Below, in pieces: positions 37,422 to 45,791 of a DNA stretch of 64,000 nucleotides (position 1 is the stretch's first letter; the number at the start of each line of letters is the position of its first letter). Origin of the DNA: Peptoniphilaceae bacterium. GTDB taxonomy: Bacteria > Bacillota > Clostridia > Tissierellales > Peptoniphilaceae. Under the pieces are notes generated by a model. That model was given only the letters and a program-made list of their open reading frames with translations, had not been told where the DNA came from and did not search any database. The stretch covers positions 215,257 through 279,256 of the forward strand of contig CAJUSY010000023.1 in assembly GCA_910589545.1 (NCBI GenBank). Reading direction: 5' to 3'. Position numbers and translations under genes: made by a program.

Positions 37422-38108
37422 TTATTCTACGATTTTGCAAAACTTACCATCTTCCAGTTCATATTCCACAAAATCTTGTTTTTTCAAATTATCAGTCAAA
37501 TACTTATCGTGACTCACAACTACGATAGTCTTTGATTTTCGTTGCAAATCCTCTATATATTTTATCTGCTTGTCCTTCATCCTCAGATTAAGTGTGTTCG
37601 AAGGCTCGTCCATTAGAATAACTGAAGGCTCATTCACCAAAGCTCTTGCAATGGTCACTTTTTGTCTTTCTCCTCCTGACAGAAACTTTACTTTTTTGTT
37701 CAAAATCTCCGTTATTTCAAATTCTTCGCTAATCTCTTGAATTCTTTGTTTCCTATCAGCTCTTTTGTATTTCGATGAGTAAATTAATGGTATGAGAATA
37801 TTATCGTAGGTAGTCTCTGATTCTATCAAATTGTATTCCTGAAAAATAAACCCAAACACTTCATTCCTGTATTTAGACATATCTTTTTCGGTAAAATCAC
37901 CAACTGATTTGGAATCCAGAATATAATCTCCTGAATATTTCCTATCCAACAAACCCACAATCTTCAAAAAAGTAGTCTTCCCTGCTCCGTTTTCTCCTGA
38001 GATAATGATATTGTCCCCATCATTTATATTCATTTCAGCATTATCCAATACAAGAAGTTCTTCACCATTTGTGCTGAATTTTTTGGTCAAATTTTTTATT
38101 TCTATCAT
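37422..38108 (-). CDS. ABC transporter ATP-binding protein (LolD/MacB type)
   Basis: 228 residues. Walker A SGENGAGKTTF near 37-46, Q-loop FIFQEYNLIE near 90, signature LSGGERQK near 147, Walker B VILMDEPS near 165. It matches ATPases that partner FtsX-like permeases in peptide or lipoprotein export. The ATG after AGGTGA is used. It is the third gene of the operon, following two permease-like genes. Confidence 0.9.
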   Translation of the reverse strand: MIEIKNLTKKFSTNGEELLVLDNAEMNINDGDNIIISGENGAGKTTFLKIVGLLDRKYSGDYILDSKSVGDFTEKDMSKYRNEVFGFIFQEYNLIESETTYDNILIPLIYSSKYKRADRKQRIQEISEEFEITEILNKKVKFLSGGERQKVTIARALVNEPSVILMDEPSNTLNLRMKDKQIKYIEDLQRKSKTIVVVSHDKYLTDNLKKQDFVEYELEDGKFCKIVE

Positions 38109-38110
38109 AA

Positions 38111-39151
38111 TCAATCACCTATCAAATCAATCAGATCGCTTCTTTTCAAAATCAAATACATAACTATTTCTAATATCAATATACATAAAATCATGTAAAT
38201 AAACGCCACTACCGAAAAAATATTAATTGCAAATCTATTTAATACGAAATTTAAACAGAATGTTGCAACATTTACTAAAACTACGAAAACGGAGTTTCGT
38301 GCCATAATATCCTTTGTTCTAGCTCCTGATAAAATGTGGATTTTGTACTCTTTTTGTAAATTTTTTAACATATATTTGAAGAAAATCACAAAACCCAATA
38401 TCGTTATTACAGTCATAATCAAAAAATACGGAACAATGTATTTGAGGATGAATGTATTTTTATCGTCGTCGTATTTTTTATTTGTATTATTAATGACCAT
38501 TAGCTTGTTCCCATCGAAAATCTTCTCAAATTCTCTGTCAATGCCTTTATTTATCTCATCTTCTGAAAACTTTGCATCCTCAATTAAACCAATTACTTCT
38601 CCATCTCGAAACTTGTAGCCACTAACATTTTTATATTTATCGGATTTTATTTCCAATAATACTCTTTTGTCATAATCAATATAGTGTTTGAGTTCTTGAT
38701 TCATCATATCATAGTCCATCTCATCATGAGAAACCACTTCAAATTCCGCCTCATTCTTCAAGTCAGTCACATTTTTATTATCAACTAACCAAAAAACTTT
38801 GCCATTAGTGTTTTTGTTGAATTTTCCAAACAACACAATTATATCTGTACCGCAATTTCTACAAAGCGATGAATTCGTAGTATAAGTGTGTCCGTTTTTG
38901 GAAAATATATCGTCCAGTTTTTTTCCATAAGTATTTGAATAATCGTATCCCTTGTCATCAGTTGTCTCTAACACAACAGCGCTATAAGGCTGTTCACTTA
39001 ATTGAAACTTCGCGAACGTATTTCTCAAATAAGAATCTGTTGCAGATTCCACAATTGTTCCCAATGAGAAAATTAAGAGAATCATCAAACAAAACACAAC
39101 TTTATTTCTGAAAACATCTATTAGTCCTAGTTTAATATTATCTTTTATCAT
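38111..39151 (-). CDS. ABC permease with extracellular domain, half-FtsX type
   Basis: 346 residues: one N-terminal membrane segment (about 15-35), a large outside domain (about 40-220), then three membrane segments in the C-terminal third. This is the shape of FtsX/MacB-like permeases, although no strict motif is visible. The ATG after GAGG lies 14 bases inside the upstream permease gene. Likely one half of a heterodimeric exporter. Confidence 0.75.
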   Translation of the reverse strand: MIKDNIKLGLIDVFRNKVVFCLMILLIFSLGTIVESATDSYLRNTFAKFQLSEQPYSAVVLETTDDKGYDYSNTYGKKLDDIFSKNGHTYTTNSSLCRNCGTDIIVLFGKFNKNTNGKVFWLVDNKNVTDLKNEAEFEVVSHDEMDYDMMNQELKHYIDYDKRVLLEIKSDKYKNVSGYKFRDGEVIGLIEDAKFSEDEINKGIDREFEKIFDGNKLMVINNTNKKYDDDKNTFILKYIVPYFLIMTVITILGFVIFFKYMLKNLQKEYKIHILSGARTKDIMARNSVFVVLVNVATFCLNFVLNRFAINIFSVVAFIYMILCILILEIVMYLILKRSDLIDLIGD

Positions 39152-40166
39152 ACAAGACCTCTTTTTCAAACTCATCGTAGCTGTGTTTAGCTCTTAAAGC
39201 ACTCAAAATCACAGTCAATATTATTAAAATAATCTGTAATTGCAATATAAGATAAATCGTGATATTGTTTTTATTAATAATTGTAAGATATCCATACGTC
39301 AACGCTGTTGATATTGCACATGTTATAAAACTATATCCCAAGGCTTTTTCAATGAACATCTTCATGATGTCTTTTCGTTTTGCACCAAAATTTGCACTTA
39401 TAATTACAAACTTCTTGTATTTGTTCAAAAACATCCACAATGAAATTGCATACATTGCCACAGCCATGACCGTGCTATTAGTAATAAACTGAGCATACAC
39501 CTTGTATTCCGGATATGATCTTATTAAATCCCTTAGAGTAAGCTTGTCGTACATTTTGATTTCTTTTCTATTGTATCCGATTTTTTCAAGAGATTCTGCA
39601 ATCGATTTCAATAACTTATCATAACTAGAATCTATGTAAAGTGTTGAAATATTTTCTGGTCTAATCGTGAACAGATTTCTCACTACTTCGACTTTTCCAT
39701 CATTAGCGATGTAAGATTGAACATCAAACATATTAATTATCTCAGTATGATACTTATCTTCTATTTCCTTTTTATCGTAACCCGCTATTTTCCCTTCTAC
39801 ATAATAAGTCACTGGATATATCAAAATAGACACGTTATTTTTGTTTTTGTAATCTTCTTTTGAAAAATACCTAAATATAGTTGGATCAATTATTTTAGTA
39901 GAACCCATATAGTATTTCATCACTGGATCATATATCGCAACATCTTTGGAGTTTTTTATTTCAGCTACAACTGATATATTTTCATTCATATTAAGAAAGT
40001 CAAGGCTATGATTATTATTGTTTGATTCAAAAGCTATAAATTTATCACTCATAAAATAAGGAGAAGGTTTTCTGTTGTTCCCATATAAATAATTAAATCC
40101 AAATATCAGTATCGAACTAGTCAGAAACATCAATAGGATTAATATTTTATTGTCTTTAAGTCTCAT
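39138..40166 (-). CDS. ABC permease with extracellular domain, first gene of operon
   Basis: 342 residues with the same plan as the next gene: N-terminal membrane segment (about 6-25), a long outside domain, and C-terminal membrane segments from about residue 220. The ATG six bases inside the longest frame fits the AGGAGA spacing better. It overlaps the second permease gene by 14 bases. Substrate unknown; antimicrobial-peptide efflux is a guess from the family. Confidence 0.75.
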   Translation of the reverse strand: MRLKDNKILILLMFLTSSILIFGFNYLYGNNRKPSPYFMSDKFIAFESNNNNHSLDFLNMNENISVVAEIKNSKDVAIYDPVMKYYMGSTKIIDPTIFRYFSKEDYKNKNNVSILIYPVTYYVEGKIAGYDKKEIEDKYHTEIINMFDVQSYIANDGKVEVVRNLFTIRPENISTLYIDSSYDKLLKSIAESLEKIGYNRKEIKMYDKLTLRDLIRSYPEYKVYAQFITNSTVMAVAMYAISLWMFLNKYKKFVIISANFGAKRKDIMKMFIEKALGYSFITCAISTALTYGYLTIINKNNITIYLILQLQIILIILTVILSALRAKHSYDEFEKEVLYDKR

Positions 40167-40252
40167 AAACATTTCTCCTTTCCTACAGCGTTTTCTTAAA
40201 TCAATTATATATCTTTTTATACTATTTGTAAATCATTCTCAGATTGAGCAAT

Positions 40253-40280
40253 AAAAAAATCAAGCACAAGGCTTGATTGA
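40253..40280 (-). terminator. Terminator of the YitT gene
   Basis: AATCAAGC and GCTTGATT pair; on the minus strand a TTTTTTT run follows. Nearly identical to the hairpin at 37391. Confidence 0.8.
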
Positions 40281-40281
40281 T

Positions 40282-40935
40282 TTAAGCTTTTGATACGGCT
40301 TGATTTGCCATTTTGATTTCTGGATTTGGTATTTCTACTTCGAATTGTCCTATCAAAAATGATGATATTACAGTTGTCAAAAGTGAGAACATAATTCTGT
40401 CAACTGGAATGTATAAAAGTGACAGTGCCAACACTGTTATATCCGAGAACAAATACGCCAATGATATTTTAAGTCCCGTTTTTGTGGATATCGTCATTGC
40501 CAAGGCGTCGTCTCCACCTGCTGCTCCACCTTCACTTACTACAAGTCCGCATCCCAATCCGATGCAAATCCCTCCGACAATACTTGCTAACAATGGCACA
40601 TTGTACATACTTGGTAACACTGGCCCTATAATATTGAAAAATTTCGCAAATGCGGCGAATGATATTGTGGCTACGAAAGCTTTCTTCACAAAATCAAATC
40701 CCATTATTGAAAATCCAAGAACGTAGCAGCTTACATCCAATATTACTGATGTTATTGATTGGTCGAATCCGAAGATTTTGTTCAAGAACAACATCATTCC
40801 AAGCACTCCGCCCTCAGTTACGCCTGATTGTTTATGTACGTTCACTACTGCGAACGCCATTATTGCACATCCTAGGATTATTTTTATTAATCCTTTTTTA
40901 GTTAATCCGAAAAATTTTAGCATTCTACTAAGCAT
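40282..40935 (-). CDS. YitT/DUF161-family membrane protein
   Basis: 217 residues with about five membrane segments. The characteristic blocks are present: HKQSGVTEGGVLGMMLFL near residue 35 and GGAAGGDDALAM near 137. These define the YitT family of presumed transporters with unknown substrate. It is shorter than classical YitT because it lacks the C-terminal DUF2179 domain. GGGGGAAG precedes the ATG. Its long leader carries a terminator and other structure, so it is probably controlled by attenuation. Confidence 0.85.
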   Translation of the reverse strand: MLSRMLKFFGLTKKGLIKIILGCAIMAFAVVNVHKQSGVTEGGVLGMMLFLNKIFGFDQSITSVILDVSCYVLGFSIMGFDFVKKAFVATISFAAFAKFFNIIGPVLPSMYNVPLLASIVGGICIGLGCGLVVSEGGAAGGDDALAMTISTKTGLKISLAYLFSDITVLALSLLYIPVDRIMFSLLTTVISSFLIGQFEVEIPNPEIKMANQAVSKA

Positions 40936-40978
40936 TTATCTTCCCCCGTTTAGAAATTAGGAAGTTAAAATGGACCAC

Positions 40979-41175
40979 GAAAAAAAGACTGCGGTTCAAG
41001 TTTAACTTGCCTTTGCAATCTCTGGTTTTGATGCTTTTTTGTTTGCTGATTTTTTCTTGTAAAAACTCTGAACCTTATTGTTCTTTTTAGCCTATAAGAG
41101 TATCACATCAGATCCTTTCCAGGCTCTTTATCGAGCAATAGTCATCAGATAAAAACTACCAAATATATTTATTTG
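40979..41175 (-). promoter_or_regulatory. Structured leader with attenuator upstream of yitT; class unknown
   Basis: On the minus strand, TACCAAAT...ATTTGGTA forms a first hairpin, followed by a 70-base block with ATCTGATG at both ends. It ends with a strong terminator (GATTGC..GG..CAAG/CTTG..CC..GCAGTC and seven T) about 45 bases before the gene. A terminator inside the leader implies conditional read-through. I could not match it to the riboswitch and T-box consensuses I know. Two tiny ORFs (MTIAR, and an ATG-TGA after AAAGGA) lie within it. Confidence 0.55.
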
Positions 41176-41345
41176 GTACCCATAGATAAATAATTACAAG
41201 GAAATTATATACTAATTTTAGCTAATTGTCAATGTTTTGGGTAAAATGTTGGATAATTTATTGTAAAATTTTGGTATGATATGTGAGCTATTTAAACTTT
41301 CGCTTTAATATTTGAAATTTAAAGCGAGAATGATTTTTCTGAAAA
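41176..41345. other. Intergenic segment between the yitT leader and rubrerythrin
   Basis: AT-rich, no ORF. It contains an inverted repeat CGCTTTAA/TTAAAGCG (41301-41326) with a ten-base loop, whose role is unclear, and probably the promoter of the yitT transcript. Confidence 0.5.
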
Positions 41346-41350
41346 ATCAA

Positions 41351-41382
41351 AAAACCCCAAAAGTCACAAAACTTTTGAGGCT
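41351..41382 (-). terminator. Terminator of the rubrerythrin gene
   Basis: CCCCAAAAGT and ACTTTTGAGG pair; on the minus strand TTTTTTGATTTTT follows. Confidence 0.85.
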
Positions 41383-41395
41383 TGATTGTCTAATT

Positions 41396-41980
41396 TTAAT
41401 AAGTTTCTTTGAAGATTTCGAAGAATCCTTGTGGATGATCACATGCTGGACATTTCTTAGGTGCTGTTTTACCTTCGTGAATGTAGCCACAGTTGTTGCA
41501 TTTCCATAAGTATACTTCTTCTCTTTCGAAGACTTTTTCTTTTTCGATGTTTTCTAATAATTTTCTGTATCTTTTTTCGTGAGCTTCTTCAACTTCTCCG
41601 ATTTCAGTGAATACGTGTGCGATTTCTTTGAATCCTTCTTCTTCAGCGATTTTGGAGAATTCTGGATACATTTCAGAATTTTCGAAGTGTTCTCCTTCTG
41701 CTGCTGATTTAAGATTAGTCTTAGTGTCTCCTAAGTGAACTGGGAATCCTGCTTCGATTTCTATCTCAGCATCTTGTAAATCTTCACTCAAAAATTTCAT
41801 GAATCTTTTTGCGTGAGCCATTTCGTTTCTTGCTGTTTCTTCAAATATCATAGAAATTTGAACGTATCCTTCTTTTTTTGCTGTGTTAGCAAAATATGTA
41901 TAGCGCATATTTGCTTGGCTTTCCCCTGCGAATGCAGCCATCAAATTAGTAGCTGTTTTTGTACCTTTTAAGCTTGCCAT
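41396..41980 (-). CDS. rbr: Rubrerythrin
   Basis: 194 residues. The four-helix diiron domain has the repeated ligands: ESQANMRY near residue 20, EETARNEMAHAKRF near 47-60, EGEHFENSEMY near 92 and EIGEVEEAHEKRY near 125. The C-terminal rubredoxin-like domain has CNNCGY and CPACDHP. It reduces hydrogen peroxide in anaerobes. GGGGGAAA precedes the ATG. Confidence 0.96.
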   Translation of the reverse strand: MASLKGTKTATNLMAAFAGESQANMRYTYFANTAKKEGYVQISMIFEETARNEMAHAKRFMKFLSEDLQDAEIEIEAGFPVHLGDTKTNLKSAAEGEHFENSEMYPEFSKIAEEEGFKEIAHVFTEIGEVEEAHEKRYRKLLENIEKEKVFEREEVYLWKCNNCGYIHEGKTAPKKCPACDHPQGFFEIFKETY

Positions 41981-42063
41981 AAATTTTCCCCCTTGTAAAT
42001 TTTGAATGAATTTAACAATTCATTTCTATTAATACTATACCACAAACGTAGAATTTTATCACA

Positions 42064-42324
42064 TTACATGTCAGATTTGTTCAATTTCAAATCGTTAATA
42101 ATCCCCTTTGTTCCAACTTTTATAATCGTTGGAGAGCCTTCTTCGATTATTTCTTCATTTTTAATTGTCGGTTGTCCGTTGATATCTTCGTAGTACAATT
42201 TCTTAATCGTAGGTGTTCCTTTTTTTATTACGATTTCTTCACCTTGAGCCAAATTATTATCGTAAATCTTTTCGATTTCTGGCTTTTCTTCGACAATCGC
42301 CACGTCTTCTCCGTATTTTTTCAC
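42064..42324 (-). CDS. Stand-alone single G5-domain protein
   Basis: About 86 residues from a GTG spaced six bases after AGAGGTG. Almost the entire protein matches one G5 domain: a first strand, then NLAQGEEIVIKKGTPT, LYYEDINGQPTIKNEE, and a closing SPTIIKVGTKG. There is no signal peptide, membrane segment or wall anchor, which is unusual because G5 domains normally act outside the cell. A short tail (INDLKLNKSDM) follows. Role unknown. Confidence 0.7.
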   Translation of the reverse strand: MKKYGEDVAIVEEKPEIEKIYDNNLAQGEEIVIKKGTPTIKKLYYEDINGQPTIKNEEIIEEGSPTIIKVGTKGIINDLKLNKSDM

Positions 42325-42502
42325 ACAAATCACCTCTGTAATTATTATACATTATTTTCATTTATTCACTAAACTTATAAGTAGTGTGTTATTTATTTAA
42401 TTTTTCAATAAATGAATAGTTGAAACTATGATAAAATAAGGGTATAGTATTAATGGATGAAACAAGAACAAATAAATTATTTTTAGAAAAGAGATGACTT
42501 TA

Positions 42503-43195
42503 ATGAGAAAATTCAAAATTTTGGCATTATTATTAATGGCGAGTTTGATGTTCGCAGGATGTTCTAAGGAAGATAATAAACAAACTTCTTCTACAGAACA
42601 AAAAACTGAAGAAAAAACTGAAGAAAAGAAGGAAGAAGCACAAGAACCTACAGCTGATAATCCTATGATTGTTGACGAAGCTAACAAACAAATCAAAGTT
42701 TATGCTGAAGTTAACGATAAGTTCAAAAACGAAAGCACAATGCATGCTATTGTAGCAAAATCAGGTAAAAATAACGAACAATCAATGTTTGTTTCTTATG
42801 CTAACCAAAATGATTTGTACGATGCATTAGAAAAATTGGGCGGAAAACCAGGTAACAATGTTACAATGGACAACATGGGAAAAGAAGCCGTTAAAGGTGA
42901 TAAGATTGATCTTACATTCAAATTCCAAGATTCAGACAATGAATTAGGAATTAACGATGTTATCAAAGATTCTTCAGGAAAAGAATTCGACATTAGATTT
43001 GGTGGTAACCAAAAACCAGCAAAAGATATGAATACAGGTTGTATGACATGTTTGCAAAGTTGTCCTTTGGGAATAACTTCAAATGCAAGCCAATTAATCG
43101 GCGCTGACGAAAAAGACGGAGTAAAATACACTTTGGCTGATTCAGTTCCAGCTGATAAAGCACCTGTTGTTATCACTTATAAATTAGCTAACTAA
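42503..43195 (+). CDS. YdjY-like lipoprotein with Cys-rich motif
   Basis: 230 residues. A signal peptide ends in the lipobox FAGC near residue 19, then a Glu/Lys/Thr-rich linker. The folded domain resembles YdjY-type proteins (MIVDEANKQIKVYAEVN; later the CMTCLQSC motif near residue 183). The CxxCxxxC pattern could bind an iron-sulfur cluster or another metal (inference). The second ATG is used for ribosome-site spacing. A terminator follows. Confidence 0.75.
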   Translation: MRKFKILALLLMASLMFAGCSKEDNKQTSSTEQKTEEKTEEKKEEAQEPTADNPMIVDEANKQIKVYAEVNDKFKNESTMHAIVAKSGKNNEQSMFVSYANQNDLYDALEKLGGKPGNNVTMDNMGKEAVKGDKIDLTFKFQDSDNELGINDVIKDSSGKEFDIRFGGNQKPAKDMNTGCMTCLQSCPLGITSNASQLIGADEKDGVKYTLADSVPADKAPVVITYKLAN

Positions 43196-43218
43196 CCATT
43201 TCATTTAAAATTCTCTAT

Positions 43219-43254
43219 TTAAAAAGGTAGGCTTTCATTAGCTTACCTTTTTAA
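43219..43254 (+). terminator. Terminator of the YdjY-like gene
   Basis: AAAAGGTAGGCT pairs with AGCTTACCTTTT through one G-U pair, followed by a short T run. Confidence 0.75.
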
Positions 43255-43276
43255 TTTATGTGTGTATTTGCATTCA

Positions 43277-43303
43277 AAAAACGCCCACAGTTGTGAGCGC
43301 TTG
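43277..43303 (-). terminator. Terminator of the 43.3-kb membrane-protein gene
   Basis: On the minus strand CGCTCACA pairs with TGTGGGCG, followed by TTTTTTG. Confidence 0.7.
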
Positions 43304-43305
43304 TG

Positions 43306-43923
43306 TTATAAGAAAACAATGTTTGTAGTTTCTATCCAATTTATCACTATGTTGTAAATGAAAAGTCTAACAAATCTCAAGCCAATGTACAAAGACATGA
43401 ATGTGATGATGACGTAAGGTATTTTCTCAAATTTGAAGTTTTTAATGTTAAGTCCCAAGAAAAACAACAATATAACGAAAGCTTCTGCAATAACAATGTA
43501 AACTCCCAGTGGATAAAGTGCCATTGACATTGCTGCTTGAAACATAACTAATAGCAATATGCTGTAGTTTTCGTCTTCTCGCCAATCATCTTTTACGAAA
43601 AACTTGTTAGCTACTCTGTAAATTATTTTGAATTTAAGAATAGCAAACGCAAATATAAACACGCATCTTATCGCAAAATAAATGTATCCTACGAGAAAGT
43701 TTCTCCTGATAAATGCAATTGTGTCAAAGCTTGAATAATATTCCAAAATAGCTGTGACGATAAAAGCTAATAATCCCATTTTAAACAAGCCGTGTTTTTT
43801 ATTTTTGAATCGATTTTTCGGAAGTTCCAGTGTTTCTCCCATAAATTCGAAAATCTCGTATATATTATCGTAAAGCTCAGATTGTTTGCTATTCATTTCA
43901 CCTATTTTTTTAAATTTTTTCAT
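43306..43923 (-). CDS. Multi-pass membrane protein, unknown
   Basis: 205 residues from an ATG seven bases after GGGAGGG. A soluble N-terminal about 50 residues is followed by about five membrane segments (near 50-66, 78-100, 120-140, 140-160 and 172-192). The topology is like the protein at 6245, but I see no shared motif. Function unknown. Confidence 0.7.
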   Translation of the reverse strand: MKKFKKIGEMNSKQSELYDNIYEIFEFMGETLELPKNRFKNKKHGLFKMGLLAFIVTAILEYYSSFDTIAFIRRNFLVGYIYFAIRCVFIFAFAILKFKIIYRVANKFFVKDDWREDENYSILLLVMFQAAMSMALYPLGVYIVIAEAFVILLFFLGLNIKNFKFEKIPYVIITFMSLYIGLRFVRLFIYNIVINWIETTNIVFL

Positions 43924-44000
43924 AAGCAAACCCTCCCCTTTTCGCTTATCATATATATATTATACATCATTTCAAAGTAGAGTTTCAATCATTCCATCGA

Positions 44001-44981
44001 TTATTTGTAATAACTACCCGCAAACTCGTATTTTTTACTCGTGTATTTTGTTTTATCTTCTATAAATTTTATGTCGACCTCTTTCGTTGATAAATATTCT
44101 CCATTTACTTTATAACTATCTGCGTTGGGATTTTTGAGTATCAATATCCCATTAACCGTAATTTCAGGAGTTTTTTGGACTTTTCCATTTTCCACATAAT
44201 ACACGTTAGCCTTGTCGATGAACACTCCATCTATTGTAACATCGTTAAGTATCGTGATATCTTCTGAATCAATTACAATGTTCTTCTCTTTTGTGGAAAA
44301 TTCTACTAATTTAGTTAGGAATTCATCATCTATTTTTATTTTTTTGTCTTCGTTATTTTCTTCAGATACATTTCCCTTTTCATCTTCCGAAACTTCTTCG
44401 TTGTTTTGATTTGTTTTTTCGGCTACGAATTCATTGTATTTTTCATCAGCGACCTTTTTATCCACAAAATACGTTTCATCATTCAATGAAAATATTAAAC
44501 AATCTTTTATTCCGATGCTTTTCTTTCCTTCAATGATTTCCGGCAACAGTTCATCGATTTTTTCTTCTGATATAATTCTTTTTTCAAAAGGATTTTTCCT
44601 ATTGTATACCATTCTAGTCGTTACTCTGGATCCATTATTGTCTGGATAACTGCTTGTAAATGAGAAGATTTTTGCTGCTCCATCTTTCTCTTCGTAATAA
44701 TCAATCTCCGTAGGGTGATTGAATTCTGGGATATCTGCAATCTGCAAGGTAAATATTCCTTTTGTAGAATTTTTCTTCAATTCTTCATCAAAAAGCTTTC
44801 TTTTATCGATAATTCTAGTTTTTGAATAAGCAATCGCTTTGGCTTGAATGTAGTCGTATTTGTAGGCGTTCACAGTTCTGATGTTTTTCACTTGAACTAT
44901 CAAAAACGCAATGACAATCATCAGCACGAATATCATGTAAAGAGCATAAATTGTGATGTAGGCTTTGGATTTTCGTTTCAT
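44001..44981 (-). CDS. Membrane-anchored protein of the pseudopilin cluster
   Basis: 326 residues. One N-terminal membrane helix (about 9-31) without a prepilin cleavage motif, then a large outside domain with an acidic low-complexity stretch (near residues 190-215). Position at the end of the cluster, overlapping the pseudopilin gene by four bases, and the plan (helix plus big domain) recall PilX/GspK-like minor components; this is inference. Confidence 0.65.
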   Translation of the reverse strand: MKRKSKAYITIYALYMIFVLMIVIAFLIVQVKNIRTVNAYKYDYIQAKAIAYSKTRIIDKRKLFDEELKKNSTKGIFTLQIADIPEFNHPTEIDYYEEKDGAAKIFSFTSSYPDNNGSRVTTRMVYNRKNPFEKRIISEEKIDELLPEIIEGKKSIGIKDCLIFSLNDETYFVDKKVADEKYNEFVAEKTNQNNEEVSEDEKGNVSEENNEDKKIKIDDEFLTKLVEFSTKEKNIVIDSEDITILNDVTIDGVFIDKANVYYVENGKVQKTPEITVNGILILKNPNADSYKVNGEYLSTKEVDIKFIEDKTKYTSKKYEFAGSYYK

Positions 44982-45493
44982 TTTACCTTATCTCCAATGT
45001 AGACTACCAGTTTCTTTCCATTTTCTTTTAAATAAATGTAGTTGTCGTCCTGACTAAATGTGAAATCATCACCGTTGTCCTTGAGTTTATTCTGAGTTAT
45101 CCTACCGTTGGGCCCGTGTTCTTTTAAATCATCAAAACTACTAGGATCTGTAAAAGCGTATCGTATGATTTTGCCGTTTTCTTTTGTAAAATACACATAA
45201 TTTTGCTTATCATCAATGTATTTTACTAGTACAAATCCCATTGATTGGTCGAAATGAGTCCAATTTGGCTTTTCTGTAATTACAGACCTCGACCTTTCGA
45301 TTTCGTTTTTTATGTAATATGCGCAGTGGTCGACATCGTCCACGTTGTTTTTCAGATTAAAACTCGACTGCATAATTTTAAAATTAGTCTTAAATGATAG
45401 AAAAATCACACCCAACACTACGGAGAATATGAACAAACTCACCATAACTTCAAGCAACGTAAATCCACTACTTTTCTTTGTAAAATGACACAT
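44978..45493 (-). CDS. Pseudopilin with type IV prepilin signal (third)
   Basis: 171 residues. The leader MCHFTKKSSG is followed by FTLLEVMVSLFIFSVVLGVIF, the classic prepilin cleavage site with Glu at position +5 and hydrophobic helix. The rest is a beta-rich head of GspJ-like size. It overlaps the upstream pseudopilin gene by 26 bases, so the two are coupled. Confidence 0.85.
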   Translation of the reverse strand: MCHFTKKSSGFTLLEVMVSLFIFSVVLGVIFLSFKTNFKIMQSSFNLKNNVDDVDHCAYYIKNEIERSRSVITEKPNWTHFDQSMGFVLVKYIDDKQNYVYFTKENGKIIRYAFTDPSSFDDLKEHGPNGRITQNKLKDNGDDFTFSQDDNYIYLKENGKKLVVYIGDKVK

Positions 45494-45791
45494 CTTTAGT
45501 TATATCTCCATTAGTTACACTGACATTTATCTTAATCAAATCTCCCACATCATCTTTTGTTACAACAACTTTTGAATTCTCATCAACAATTGAATCATCC
45601 ACATCACCGTGAGCTTTCAAATATTCCACAGAATTGTCCAAATCACGTAGCACAACATTTTCAGTGTAGGATTTATCCTGCATCGTAATCACATTTTTAA
45701 GCTGTGGATAGTACACTACGACACAAAGACTCACCAAAAACAATGCAAACAAAACCTCAAGCAGTGTAAATCCCTTATTTTTTCGTCTCAT
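45468..45791 (-). CDS. Pseudopilin with type IV prepilin signal (second)
   Basis: 107 residues from the ATG at MRRKNKG; an ATG two codons earlier is equally open but too close to GGGAGAG. Cleavage is predicted between G and FTLLEVLFALFL. The small head is of GspI/ComG size. It sits in the middle of a coupled gene set. Confidence 0.82.
   Translation of the reverse strand: MRRKNKGFTLLEVLFALFLVSLCVVVYYPQLKNVITMQDKSYTENVVLRDLDNSVEYLKAHGDVDDSIVDENSKVVVTKDDVGDLIKINVSVTNGDITKDVSFYKEK

Noticed and set aside
40979..41175. T-box or lysine, SAM, TPP, fluoride or M-box riboswitch before yitT
   Set aside because: None of the conserved blocks I know for these classes could be found, so the leader is left unclassified.
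44450..44470. A TTATCCACA DnaA-box match, and another (TGTGGATAA) near 47.9 kb
   Set aside because: Single boxes inside genes with no cluster or AT-rich unwinding region nearby; expected by chance in an AT-rich genome.
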